Made by a program: the position numbers and the translations under genes. Positions 11,418-22,508 of a stretch of DNA of 64,000 nt are shown one piece after another (within the stretch, counting starts at the first letter, position 1; each line of letters starts with the position of its first letter). The stretch is from the NCBI RefSeq assembly GCF_030253575.1, contig NC_080569.1, positions 27,044,501-27,108,500 of the forward strand, in the 5' to 3' direction. The DNA is from Rhododendron vialii. Taxonomy: Eukaryota > Streptophyta > Magnoliopsida > Ericales > Ericaceae. The notes beneath the pieces are model-generated. The model was given only the letters and a program-made list of their open reading frames with translations, did not search any database and was not told where the DNA came from.

Positions 11418-11666
11418 GGCTCCGTTTGTTTGGGTGTAAAAATATTTTACCTATATTTTATCTATTTTTCGGTGTTTGATTGTACAAAATATGAGGAAAA
11501 TATTTTACAGGTAAAACATTTTTCATTAATTGGATAAAAATGACTTACCCTTAAATCTTTCGTAAGTTATTTTTCGAAATAAACATGCTACATCTTACTG
11601 CAATTCTCACTACTCAGTTTTCTCGATCGTTAGTCTTGACCCATGTTCAATTCCCCTATTTTCAGA

Positions 11667-11699
<33 letters not shown>

Positions 11700-11849
11700 A
11701 CTATTTTGTCGATTTCTGAAAATATTTTTCAAGTGCCAACCAAACATCAAAAAATAAAAGTTTAAAGTTTATTTTCTAAAAAAAATATTTTACATGAAAA
11801 ATATTTTACATTGAAAAACATTTTGGAGTATATCGAAACAAACGGAGCC
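11418..11849. mobile_element. Tourist-like (PIF/Harbinger) MITE with TAA target duplication
   Basis: Starts GGCTCCGTTTGTTT and ends AAACAAACGGAGCC, with TAA on each side (11415-11417 and 11850-11852). The interior pairs partly (AAAATATTTTAC repeats on both sides) and contains a TC microsatellite near 11668-11696. 432 bp, noncoding. Confidence 0.85.
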
Positions 11850-11852
11850 TAA

Positions 11853-12428
11853 AGGACACGATATCTTTGATCTGCAAATATGATTTTACAAGCGGAGAGA
11901 AATCAAAAGATTTATGCTTGAAAACGAGAATGCATTGTTGATAGATTTTTTTAGTTTAACCGGTTGGAAAGATTGCATTCAAAGGGTTATCATAACGGGG
12001 CATTAAATCAATCATGTGAAGTTCGCAACAAAAATCAAGATTTTTTTTTTTTGATCCGAACAAGAATCAAGTTCACTTCTACGAAACTCCCCGAAAAGAG
12101 CTAACCCCATACATGGACTAAATAAATGAACAGAACTGCTAGGGACAAAGAAAATTTACCCCAAAACTACCCAGAAAAAATCAACTAATGGTTGAAATTC
12201 ACTTTGATGTATGTGACACAATCAAACTAACTGGGTGTTGTGTTGCTAACGAAATACTCTTACATGTAAAAAGAGAACTAATAATCAATTCTTGCCTTTG
12301 ACGAGTGTTGACTACGTGGCCTCCGGAGGTCATTTTGGTCATTTCACATGCTCTTATGAACGTGGTGATGTGCCAACGTGTGGCAATGGATTAGCACCTT
12401 GTTTTGGCCGCAAGAACAAGAAGTGGAA
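11853..12428. other. intergenic DNA without recognisable features
   Basis: AT-rich, with a T run at 12042-12051. I see no gene, repeat boundary or RNA here. Confidence 0.5.
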
Positions 12429-12436
12429 CTCCCACC

Positions 12437-12812
12437 CAAAGTTGTCAATACCGTACCGGCTAGCGTACCGTTTTCACTACTGGAATGGTACGTACCAGTA
12501 CCGGGCTGTATCTCGGTACCGTTCTGGATTTATCGCAATTAATTATATATATATATATATCTACCATGTTGCATAATTTTAAGTATAAACATAAACAAAA
12601 TGTAAAAAAAAAAGAAAAAAAAGAGAGAGAAGGTAATTTTGTACCGGCCGGAACACTGAAAAATGTCCGAAACAGACCGGTATCGTCCGGTACATCCGGT
12701 ATTGGCCGGAACAGGCCGGTATTTTGACCGGAACGGAACTTGAATTTTTGTGTTCCGTTTAAGTGCCGGTACGGTACATACCGGGCGGTACGGAACGGAT
12801 TTTACAACTCTG
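12437..12812. mobile_element. hAT-type MITE, GGTACCG-rich family, copy 1
   Basis: Flanked by the exact octamer CTCCCACC (12429-12436 and 12813-12820). Ends CAAAGTTGTCAA and TTTACAACTCTG are inverted with mismatches. Both subterminal regions are packed with TACCGG, GGTACG, CCGGTA and GTACCG words. The middle is AT-rich with TA repeats (12543-12560) and A runs. 376 bp, nonautonomous. Confidence 0.88.
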
Positions 12813-12959
12813 CTCCCACCGATACTGCCATCTCCCCTTATTCCAAGTCCCACGTCCCAAGTGACACGGCACTTTGCACAATGCAACAAGTCAATCTCCC
12901 GCCTCCGGCTATTTCTAATCGATCACTCCTCCGGCAGCCGTATCACATGCTTATGAGTG

Positions 12960-13062
12960 AGGTGAGACGGCCCCAAGAGTGAAGAATCGAACCTGAGATC
13001 TTCTTAAGAAGAAGCAAACTCATAAGTTTTAGGCTATGACTACTAGGCCAACGGTTCATGGA
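12960..13062 (-). mobile_element. tRNA-derived SINE head (minus strand)
   Basis: Read on the minus strand, TTGGCCTAGTAGTCAT (near 13051-13037) resembles an A box and AGGTTCGATTC (12994-12984) is a good B box; the spacing fits a tRNA-derived SINE promoter. The lower boundary is not defined: the element may continue to about 12900. It does not fold as a functional tRNA. Confidence 0.6.
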
Positions 13063-13065
13063 TTT

Positions 13066-13214
13066 TGACCGGTGTAGTTGGCCAAACAGTTATGTAGATG
13101 TATTTTAGTACAGTGAGGTTGTAGATTTAATTCCTATAGAGAGGACATTGATACTCTTGTTGATTGGCTGGGGTAATACAGGTTCTTTTAGAGTATAACA
13201 ATTAAAAAAAAAGC
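13066..13214 (+). mobile_element. possible second SINE, head to head with the first
   Basis: TAGTTGGCCAAACAG near 13074 resembles an A box and GGTTGTAGATTTAATTCC a degraded B box. The segment ends in an A run at 13203-13212. It starts a few bases from the 5' end of the minus-strand SINE. Weak evidence. Confidence 0.35.
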
Positions 13215-13629
13215 CCGTTGCAAGCCCGCACTCTGAGGTCATTTCTGTGAACTATAAACCCATACATTTTGCAAGATTTTCTAGACTAACTAATCATTGT
13301 GTAAAAAATCACGTTGATTGAACATCGATAATCATCCTATCGACTTTCATTTGTTTGGAGGAAAGGTATAATTTCTAGAATAGACATTTTAATTTTTCTA
13401 AGACGAGTGAGTGTGCTTTGAAAAGGTAGTTATCAATCCTTAATCAACGTAATTTTTTTGCACAAATGTTGTATTCATAAAACCCTACAAGATAAATGGT
13501 TCGAATTATGAAGGTGACTTCAAGGTAGGCCCATAATGGATATCTCAACTCCACAGTGAAATTGAGATCTCCAACTTTAGCGAATCATGGTTAGGACTGA
13601 ATTGTTTTAAGTATATATATAAAAATAAG

Positions 13630-13770
13630 GGAAAATGACGGCCAAGGACGTGTTTGATAATTAATACCTTCCAAGGACATTTTCAGCATTAACAAATGTT
13701 CTCAAATGTTCTAAGCTTGTCCTTGGCGGGTATTAATTATCAAAATACGTCCTGGGCCGTTATTTTCCCT
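13630..13770. mobile_element. MULE-type MITE with 9-bp target duplication, copy 1
   Basis: The 9-mer AAAAATAAG lies on both sides (13621-13629 and 13771-13779). The arms GGAAAATGACGGCCAAGGAC..ATAATTAATA and TATTAATTAT..GGGCCGTTATTTTCCCT are inverted over most of the 141 bp, so it would fold into a hairpin. A relative lies at 27281. Confidence 0.85.
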
Positions 13771-13779
13771 AAAAATAAG

Positions 13780-15519
13780 CCCATTGGCATCTCAAGTTTT
13801 AAGTAAAGATCCAAAAGTTAAACCCAAAAAAAAATATGGACTTGATTGGGCTGTAATTGTCTTGGTTTTGGCCCAATAGTTAACGTGGTTAGGACTTGTT
13901 AAAAATCTGTTATGTGGACCAGATTACTTAGGAAGAAAAGAGACGCTGGCAAATTTATTCGATGAAACATTTGCCAAAATATATCTTGAAAAGTTTTTGT
14001 TACCGAAATATGAATGCCATCAAAGTCATAAAATTATATTCGCGTTTTCCAAAATTAATCTTTAATGTTTAAAATTTGGGAGTAATAGCTTGCATGTGAG
14101 TGGCAACGGGGAAACAAATCTACCCTCGTTGTGATGTTGCCTTCTTTATTTTGTCCCTATATATCATTGCATCCTTTGCATTTGATTAATAAAATTCTTT
14201 CCGCCTTCAAAAAAAACTGCGGAAAAAAATCTCGCATATATGAGTTAGTGGAAAAGCAGGGGAAATTTGAAATTCAATTTGTTGATAGCTTGGTCCATGT
14301 ATTTTCTTGCGTTGCTTAGCGAGTAACAAGAAGACAACTTTTTAATTTTCTTGTGTTGCTTTCCACTCTGTCATTCTATTCCTATTTATCATATAGTAAA
14401 ATTTACTACACCATCCGTCTCACGAAAGGGAAAATACATTGTGCACTCTCCCGGGCTCGGTGATTAGGGTTTCCTTGGAGGAGGGGCGGCGCCTTTGCTC
14501 TGTTCGCCGCCCTTGTGGCAGCGGTGGTGGCAGCAGTGAGCGTTGCGGTCTTGATCGGTTGGATTTAAGTGTGTGGGTCTGTTGTTTGCTTGTATGTACT
14601 GTTTTGGTTTTGTTATTGTTTTGCTGTTTTTTGTTGGTGTTTGTGTGTGCCTTTCTCCCATGCGCGGGACTTTTTCACCTCTTGTGGGAGTTGTTGTGGA
14701 GGATTTTCTACGTCGTCTTGATGGCTTTTTGAGGTCGGAGACGAGTCTTGTTTGTGTGAGCTTCTGAATATTCTTCTGTGAGTTTAGACCTCCTTTGTGG
14801 TTGCTTTCTGGCTGCCCGTTCCCGATGTTTATATGGGTTTCATATCAATGAAAAATTATTCTAAAGATGGACAAAAAAAGAACTCTCACTTGAGGGTCTC
14901 ACACAATTAATCCAAATTGTTCATTAATTTTAAAATAATTTTCTGAAAAGCTCCTAAAAAAATAAGCTTAATTAGATATGTGTAAGTAATTTAGGAGATA
15001 AAGCTAAGAGAGGTTCATAGCCCGTGAAATGTGAACACACATATATATATATTTATATTATACAGGAGATAGGAGATCAAATAAGTTTGGAGCAAAAACT
15101 TAAGTGGCCTTAAGCAGCATGTAGATTAAACAACAATTCTGAATACCAATAACTAGCACGAATTAAGCAAAAGCAACTGAACGGCATCGCACAATTGTTG
15201 AAAAATATTGATATTAACCCACTAAATATGGAAGACAAAATTAAAGTATGACAACAACATTAAAAGTGATTTTTTTATAAGTGAAAATCGACATTATTAG
15301 ATGAGTATATATATATAAATATAGGTGATCGATTTGGTCCGGTTTATCCCAGATTACATGGTGACGAATCGAACCAGGCTGATTTTCTTCGATTTGACTT
15401 TTGTTTCACTATAAAAGCCAAACCGTATTGAACTGTTTACAACTAAACCCAAACAAAATTATTGGTTTGGTCTAGCTTTTCTTGCAATTCGAAATGTTTT
15501 TTTTATATTGATCTGTCCA
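13780..15519. other. gene-free DNA with LINE-3'-end-like fragments
   Basis: 14120-14216 ends ATTAATAAAATTCTTTC followed by an A run, and 14440-14860 is G/T-rich with ATCAATGAAAAATTATTC near its end. Both look like 3' UTR pieces of LINEs, but I found no target duplications or domains. The rest is AT-rich with short TA repeats (15040-15055, 15306-15316). Confidence 0.4.
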
Positions 15520-16985
15520 ACAGGGTGTCCTAACCAAGAGTCGGTTAGCCAAACAGTTACCCATTTCCTTCGTGATTGCAACGTCGCCCAACAGTTGTGG
15601 AATGGTGTTGGGATTCCTTTTAATGTTAGCAACTCCTTCTTGCTTCCGTTTGAGTCATGTTCATGATAATTGTAAGTGTAAGGTCCTTCACCCGTGGTGT
15701 GTCCTGTTCCCGATTGTCTGAGATCTATTAGACTTGCCAGAAATCGTCGTATTTATGATGGTCCCAACACTCTTCCTTCTGATATTTTTGTCGTAGTCAG
15801 AAATTCTATTAATTTAGCCCTTGAATGATATCTTGCTTGTGTTAGTGGTTCTACAAACCTTGGCAATCAAACTCTCCTAATAGGTTGGAAACCCCCTCCG
15901 GTTGGGCAATTTAAGCTCAACACTGATGGCGCCTTCAATCCTCGATTGAGGTCAGGTATGGCAGTGTTGGAAATTTTTTAGGAAAATCGGATGAATAAAA
16001 TTGAGGCATACGGAGGGTCTCTCGAGGCAACCGATAGGCCTCTATTTGGTTCAACGAATCTGGACGTGTACTAGGACCAAGAGTTACAACATGGTTTACT
16101 CCTCCCCGTTATGAAGCTAATGGCAGATTTGAATTCTTAAATTCATTGCGGGAGTTACATGCAATTCAATTTCCGAATTCATTACAGGAGGTTTCCTTCC
16201 TTTGTATTGGTGTATCACGTTTTGGTAGAGATACCAGAGTTTCGTATTGCTCCATATGCTCTGAATATTGTTCTTGTGAGAGAGAGGCAGACGATTGTTT
16301 AGTTTGCCAAGGTAGTCAACGGTGCTGTTCCGATGACTTGTGGTTTAGCCGAGCCAACTCTGGGAGGAAGACGCTGACGAATCCTACAACACCCTTGGTG
16401 GGCGGCGAATCTTTCTTAAGGTGACTATAGTATCACACAGGACTCGGCTCGTGATTCAGAAAATACTGTTTGTATCTCGTTCATTACTTACAATTAATCT
16501 GTTTTGTCTATGTAATCTGTAATTACGAAAATATCAATGAAATTGTTTTTTTGGAATTCCGTTGTTGCCGAATTTTTTCCAACAGGCAGGATGTCTTATT
16601 TGTGATGGTCATGGAGATTGGGTTGTGGCCTTGTGAGTACGTTTCCCAAAAAAAATCAAGGCAGCTTCCTAAGTGTTTTATTTTCTTCTGTACTATGGTG
16701 GAGTGTTGGACACTTCATGATGGTCTAAAATTAGCTTTAGAGAGTACGTAATTTACGGGGCCTTCTTGTAAAGATAAATTTTATGGCTCTAGTTCGACTC
16801 CTTGATGAAAAAAGATTGGATACTCATGAATTAAATAATATTTTTAATAATTGCAGGTTCTTGATCGATTTAAAGGAGGAGTTCAACATGTATTTCGGGA
16901 AGCAAATCGGAATGCCGATGTGATTGACAATTCTAGAAGAGTTATATTCCCCATTACTATGTTTTACTACTAGTTTTTGTAATAT
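15520..16985 (+). pseudogene. decayed LINE 3' part (RT zinc-binding and RNase H remnants)
   Basis: Three fragments on the plus strand follow the usual order of plant LINE ORF2 C-termini. Near 15522-15668: a zinc-binding RT remnant with THFLRDCNVAQQLWNG. Near 15880-15970: an RNase H start with GWKPPPVGQFKLNTDGAF. Near 16860-16915: an RNase H end with VFREANRNAD. They are separated by stops, frameshifts and unrelated sequence. AATAAATAAACAAATAAAAA at 16993 may be a worn poly(A) tail. Not functional. Confidence 0.7.
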
Positions 16986-17256
16986 TCCAGTTAATAATAA
17001 ATAAACAAATAAAAAACCCCACTAAACTATTTCACTAGCTAGTAGAAGCTAGGCGCAACTAGTTAGTCGGTCATTCAAGGAGGTACTATAATTTATACAG
17101 TAGACTATAGGTGTCACCTTTTCTGCTCTTAATTTTTGGGCTGACCCAACCTAGCCTCCAGGCCCTCCACTGAAAGTGGTTCACCTATTTAGTGCGAATG
17201 CCGGTAGATGTGTCACCTTGCCGACAATTGACGGGGCCTCCCTGTTAAATACAGTA

Positions 17257-19506
17257 CTATTCTCTCCGTTCAAATTTGTTTGTCTAATTTCGACATATGT
17301 TTCATTTAAAAAATTATCTATATCTTACAATTCATAATATTTTATATAATTTTGAAAATGTCGTATTATAGACATAATCGAGATTTATGTAAACACTCCA
17401 ATCTGGGCTTCTAGATTAGTTTACTTTCCGTTTTTGATTCCCTAATGATGAAATGAATCCAGAACACTCCGAGAATGATAAGTGCTTGAGTTTTGAGTGT
17501 TTGAAAATTTTTTGAACTTAACCTAATCCTAAGTCACTTCAAAAAGAAAAATCAAAAAAACCCTACTGGAATGCTTTGGTTGAGAGCCTGCGCGCGCGGA
17601 TCAACTTGACAGGTGTTGGTCAATGGTCAAAGCTTGACCGCTGACCAACGCGTGAGTAGGTGGTACACGCGCGCGCTGCTCCCAAACCCGCGTGCGCGAG
17701 TCAAGCTGCCAGATGTGGTCAACAGCCAAAGCTTGACCGTTGACCCACGCGCGCCAGGGCGCAACCCTCGCGCGCCGGACTGACTCTCGCATGCGCTGGT
17801 CTCAACCTGTCCCTATCACCTTTATCAGATGGGAAGCTTAGCTACCAAGCAAACCTCAGCCAGGCTCGTGGATTGACTGAGCTCCTCTCTTTGCACCTAC
17901 TAGATTTACCACCATCCCTCCCTATATATACCCCATTTTGTTCATCTTTTAAAGGGTTCAAAAAATCTATACATCTTGAGTTAGAAAAATATACACCTTG
18001 GGTTCAAAAATTTTAAGAAAAATTACACACACCATCCTCCATTTTCACACCTCAACCAAGTAACATAGTTTGTTCTTTGCTTCTACCTTTTCAAACACCT
18101 CAATCAAGTTTCAAACCTCAAAACTCAATCTCTTTCAAACCTCAAAACTCAATCTCTTTCAAACTCAATCTAGGTATAACATACCTACTGTTCTCCGTTC
18201 GGATCCCTGAGGGGGGTTGACAGAGCCAATGCTGGTAATCAATACCAATCCTGGTCCTAAAGCCGGTAGGGTTTCAAAAACTATTATGGTAGGAACCAGT
18301 GCGCGACGGTCCCAATCTCGCGCGCGACACTCCGTGGCCGCGCGCGCAGGATTGCGTGGGGATTGATTTCCTACTGTTTTTATGTCTTTTTGTTTATATA
18401 GATCACTTTGCAAGTTTGATAAAAACTAGTTTACTGCTTTCCTTAGATCAAACTGCTAGTTTGTAGTTAATTTTGCATTTCTGCTGTTATGGAGTATCCA
18501 TGGGATCATTCTGAACCTGTCCCAGGACCCAAAAATATGTAAACCGAAGACTGGTTAAAAGGCTCAGACTCGAGCGCGCCAGGGTGCGACACTCGCGTGC
18601 CGGAGCGCCATAAGCGCGCGCTAGACTGCCTCCGACCAGTGGCTGGTCTTGCATGGGTAACTTGGCCTTAGGTCGTTATTTTGTCTCCACACTGTTTTAT
18701 GGAGTGTTTTGTTAATTTGTAGGGTTTTTTCAGCCTTTAAATTGTATATTAACTGCTTATTAACTATTTATAACTGCTTGATTTGTCCTGGGTGTGCACT
18801 GGTCCTTCTAGAGCCCAGAGGGTTTGAGAATAAGAGTTGTGGGTTTGAGCTCACTGTCGCGCGCGTGTCTTGGAGTCGCGCGTGCAGGAGTGAACAACAT
18901 GCAGTGACTTGTTCAGTGGATGCTGGTTTCTTTCTGCGCACGTCATTCCAAAACAGGGGCTTTCCAGTTTGTTTAAACTCCCACAGCAGTCTGTTCTCAT
19001 CCTATACTAACTGCACATCTATGCTATCATTCACATCCTGCAAACATATTATAGCTTTAATCCCATTAAATTGTTCCCCTTGGCTAAAGAATTGATTAAT
19101 CAAACAGAATGGCAAAAGTTTTCGCAAATGCCTAAGTAGAGACCGATCTCTGGATTGGGCGAGAAGGGTGCCTTAAAACTCATCCCCTCTTGTAACCTGG
19201 CTCCCGAACCCAGATATGATTATGACGGATTGATTCCTTCACTTTTTCAAATCAAATAGCGCAACGAGCGTTTCAAGTTCGGTTCCTTGGGTGTTTGACC
19301 TTCAAACCCAAGTGACAACTCTAAATTGAGCGTTCGTTTGCCAAAAAGCGCCCTCATCGATCCACATTTTCTTAGGACATACTGCCCACAATCTATCAAA
19401 TAAGATCCATATTGTATATACAAAATATTATAGACCGAAACATATAGACAATTTTATAGGAGATCCCAAATAATGAAAATGAACAAACAAATTAGAACGG
19501 AGGAAG
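17257..19506. mobile_element. Stowaway (Tc1/mariner) MITE split by a nested insertion
   Basis: Left end TACTATTCTCTCCGTTC (from 17255) and right end GAACGGAGGAAGTA (to 19508) are inverted and flanked by TA. Without the nested 2.0 kb the MITE would be about 240 bp, the same size as the copies at 27033 and 60099, and the sequence across the break (AGATTTA then TCAAATAAGATCC) matches their interior. Confidence 0.85.
17388..19391. mobile_element. probable solo LTR (2.0 kb) nested in the Stowaway MITE
   Basis: Begins TGTAAACACTCC and ends CTGCCCACA (TG..CA). It is flanked by ATTTA (17383-17387) and ATCTA (19392-19396), a 5-bp target duplication with one mismatch, and removal restores the MITE. 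A TATA box (TATATATA, 17923-17930) sits within it. The interior has many CGCGCGC-containing words (17590-17790, 18300-18360, 18575-18625) and no gag-pol domains. It could instead be a noncoding LTR-type element, but a recombined solo LTR from a large Gypsy-type element fits best. Confidence 0.75.
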
Positions 19507-19542
19507 TACTCACTACTACTGCCCCGCCAGTACTGATACTAC

Positions 19543-20254
19543 CAATGTTATTAATTCCGTACCATACCGGCCGGTACGTACCAGATTTCAAAGAAATCGG
19601 TACCCTAACTCCCCAATACCGTTCCGGACCAAATACCGGCCGATACCGGTCATCTTAGAAAATACCGGACTGAGATTTTGCAATTTTTTTTTTTTGCGGT
19701 CATGTTATCATTTTTGGTCAAAAAAGGAAAAAAAAAAACGTTTCAGATTTTTTTCTTTAGGTTATCTTAACCCCAAAAAAAATAAAAGAAAAGTTTTTCA
19801 GAATTTTAGCAAAACGTGGGCTTAACCATATTACGTGCGCGAGGCTCAAATCCCGGATTTGCACCCCCCCTGCGCGCGAATAACCCGTGACGCGCACCCT
19901 GTTAATTGGTTTCCGAATCAATTTTTCCAAATTGTCTTCGGCCACGGCCCATTTTCCCAAGCGCGCGAGGCCTCTCCTTAGGTCCTCATTTACAAGTCCA
20001 CTAGTGTGCAAAGTCATTTAAAGTGAAAAAGAGTTTTGTAATTAAGCAATGTGGGACTAGATTATCTCTAGTAGAGATATTTTATGATGAATTGTATGAT
20101 ATGGGGGGTTTTTTTGAATTATAATTATATATAATTATTATATATATTGTAGTTGCGGTAAATTCGAAACGGTACCCGGTACCTGATCGGTACCGGTACG
20201 TACCGTACCAGTAAAAAAATCGGTACCCTGTCCGAAACGATATTCAGAACTATG
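19543..20254. mobile_element. hAT-type element, GGTACCG-rich family, copy 2
   Basis: Flanked by the exact octamer GATACTAC (19535-19542 and 20255-20262). Ends CAATGTTATTAAT and ATTCAGAACTATG are imperfectly inverted. Subterminal regions repeat CCGGTA, GGTACC and GTACCG words. The 712-bp interior has a segment with GCGCGC words at 19835-19970 but no transposase. Same family as 12437-12812. Confidence 0.88.
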
Positions 20255-20368
20255 GATACTACTACTAATTACTAATATTCACAAGTTTGCAATTTTACCA
20301 ACCAAGAAGATTAGAGGGAATGGTAGAAACATACTATAGTATATGTTTGTTTAACAATTATTGTCTTA

Positions 20369-20779
20369 GCCCCATTTCGGAACGTGAAATAAGTACTTAT
20401 TTTTTAAGAATACAATTTCAAACTAAAAAATGATGAGTTTGTTGAAATTTAAAAATATGCAAATGGATCTTGTTTGAAAGATCTTATTGAGATTTTTAAT
20501 ACGGTGCAAAAAAAAATCAAAAAATTATTTTTTATTTACATTTTTTTTAGTTTGAAAATGTGAAATAAGTACTTATTTTTTAAGAAGGCAATTTCCAGCT
20601 AAAAAATGATGGGTTTATTGAAATTTAAAAATATGCAATATGGATATTATTTGAAAGATCTCATTGAGATTTTTAATACGGTGCAAAAAAAATTAAAAAA
20701 TTATTTTTCATTTACATTTTTTTAGTTTGAAAATATGAAATAAGTACTTATTTTTTAAGAAGGCGTTCTGGAACGGACT
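20369..20779. mobile_element. MITE with internal tandem duplication (about 176-bp unit)
   Basis: Inverted ends CCCATTTCGGAACG.. and ..TTCTGGAACGGACTC, each next to AAATAAGTACTTATTTTTTA. The unit starting GAAATAAGTACTTATTTT occurs at 20384, 20560 and 20735 (periods 176 and 175), so the interior is doubled relative to the single-unit relative at 28083. Noncoding. Confidence 0.75.
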
Positions 20780-20780
20780 C

Positions 20781-21546
20781 TAAGTATTATAAACACCGGA
20801 GAATTTCATATGGAACTTTACACATATTTATGCGCAATTTATATTTTCCTTCCGTTCAAACTAAAAAAAAAAAAAAAACACTTTCCACTATGGCTTATAG
20901 TACTACTAAAAATACCATTGGCAAATCTCTTATCTCTCTCTATTTTTTATGTTCTCTCTTCCAATATTTAGATGTACTCAATAGTCAAGAATTACCAGTC
21001 GAGTTCTCTGTAAAAAGTATTATAAAAATAAAAATTAAAACATTTAGCTGAGTTGGCTGGCGAAAGCTTTAATAAGTAATCTCGATGACATTCCATGTTC
21101 GAATTTCACGAAACCCAAAAATTCTAAACTTCTACGTCACCGGAGATTTGCCTGAAATTAGTCGAAATGAACAAACTGGATTGGACATTTGTTTTTTGTT
21201 TTTTTTGTTTTTTGAAAAAGAAACAAAAAGAAGAAGAGAGACATTTAATTTGGTTGTCCTTCTCTGTGTCAGGAGGTCCCATATAAAATTACTCCATAAG
21301 TGGATTTCCAACTGCAAAAAAAACAGGGACTTCGATCAATGCATCACACTCGATCTGGTCCCGCCACATGAGACGGTCTTTAATTACTCGTCACGTAAGT
21401 GGCAACTGCTATTCGTTTGGTGGACCCTAGTGTAGGAGAGGGACTAAGGGAGACTGTTTTTGAGACACCCACCGTACCTACTCGGTTTACTTGCAGACAG
21501 ATACTAGAACTACCTACAAGCATTTAAAACTGGCGCAGAAGGTTGT
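20781..21546. other. intergenic DNA without recognisable features
   Basis: AT-rich, with an A run near 20863-20878. The ORFs of 60-116 codons here have biased composition and no family resemblance. Confidence 0.45.
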
Positions 21547-21716
21547 CGGACATGGATGCTCCAGCGTAAGCATGCTTGGACACACATGGATGCTCTCGCG
21601 TAAGTTAGCATCGCGTAAGCTTGCTCGGACACATACATGGATCTCGCATAAGTTAGCATTGCGTAAATTTGCTCGGACACACATAAATGCTCTCGCATAA
21701 ACTTGCTCGGACACTT
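21547..21716. repeat. minisatellite, about 50-bp unit
   Basis: Three to four tandem diverged units built on GGACACACATGGATGCTC, TCGCGTAAGTTAGCAT and GCGTAAGCTTGCTC. Unit starts (GGACA..) fall near 21549, 21578, 21627 and 21675. The ORFs across it on both strands simply read the repeat. Confidence 0.8.
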
Positions 21717-21829
21717 GTGTTATTTATAAGAAAAGATGTCTCGTGGGTGGAGTGTGATGATCCTCTCGTATAACTCTAGCGTGACAAAAAACAAGACTCA
21801 CCGCTGTTCATTTGATGGACCGATGCGTT

Positions 21830-22170
21830 TATTTTGTAGATACTTTGTTCCTCTTAAGAGCTTTATGGACTTTTTGAGTATTGTTTTTGTTCAAAATTTT
21901 TACCCGTTTTTTAGTTTTGCGTCAAATTTTGGGAATTTTTGTTTTGTTTGTATCGTCTTGTCGAGGCAAATCGAAAAAGTAAAAAATTATGACTTTTACC
22001 TAAATATTTTTGAAAATATCTACGATAAAGTCCAAAAAGTATTATTATTATTTTTTAATTTTTCGATTCCATTCGTTGAGACGAGTCAATAATTCACAAA
22101 TTTTTTATGCAAAACTAAAAAATGAGAAAAAAAAATTGAATAAGGACAAAACTCAACCCAAAAAAAAACC
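21830..22170. repeat. AT-rich foldback element, family B
   Basis: Left TTTTGTTCAAAATTTTTACC..GTCAAATTTTGG..CGAAAAAGTAAAAAATTATGA pairs loosely with right AATTTTTCGATTCCATTCGT..ATGCAAAACTAAAAAATGAG. The same vocabulary recurs at 47230-47480 and 58226-58600. No target duplication found, so the edges are approximate. Confidence 0.55.
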
Positions 22171-22508
22171 TCCTAAAACTCTTAATTTTGTAATTAAGCA
22201 AACATTAGATTGTTCGGACACATAAATATTCCCGCGAGCAAAGAATACATTGTCACGGGAGAAATGAATGGGTAATGTCTAATAGCTCATTTTTCTCTTT
22301 TGAAAAATACTGCGGTATTAGATTAAGCTAGATTAAGCTTTTATCGATATCTGATCAATTTGACTTTTTGAAATAGACAAAAAACATGCATAGATTTACA
22401 AAATAAACGGATTAGGTCGTCAAATGGGACCGTATGGAGGTTTGAAATCTTAATTTGTATCACCTTATGTCACATGAGAACATCTTAATCCCTAGAAGTT
22501 CACAGGGG

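Noticed and set aside
12960-13062. tRNA gene on the minus strand
   Set aside because: A and B boxes are present but no acceptor stem or anticodon arm forms; the context is a SINE.
14439-14767. hydrophobic Val/Leu/Cys-rich ORFs
   Set aside because: They come from G/T-rich LINE-3'-UTR-like DNA; overlapping frames are equally open.
17601-17792. 63-codon Arg/Ala-rich minus-strand ORF
   Set aside because: It reads the CGCGCGC-word region of the nested LTR; composition artefact.
21547-21716. CRISPR-like array
   Set aside because: The units are diverged, contiguous and without unique spacers, in plant DNA; it is a minisatellite.
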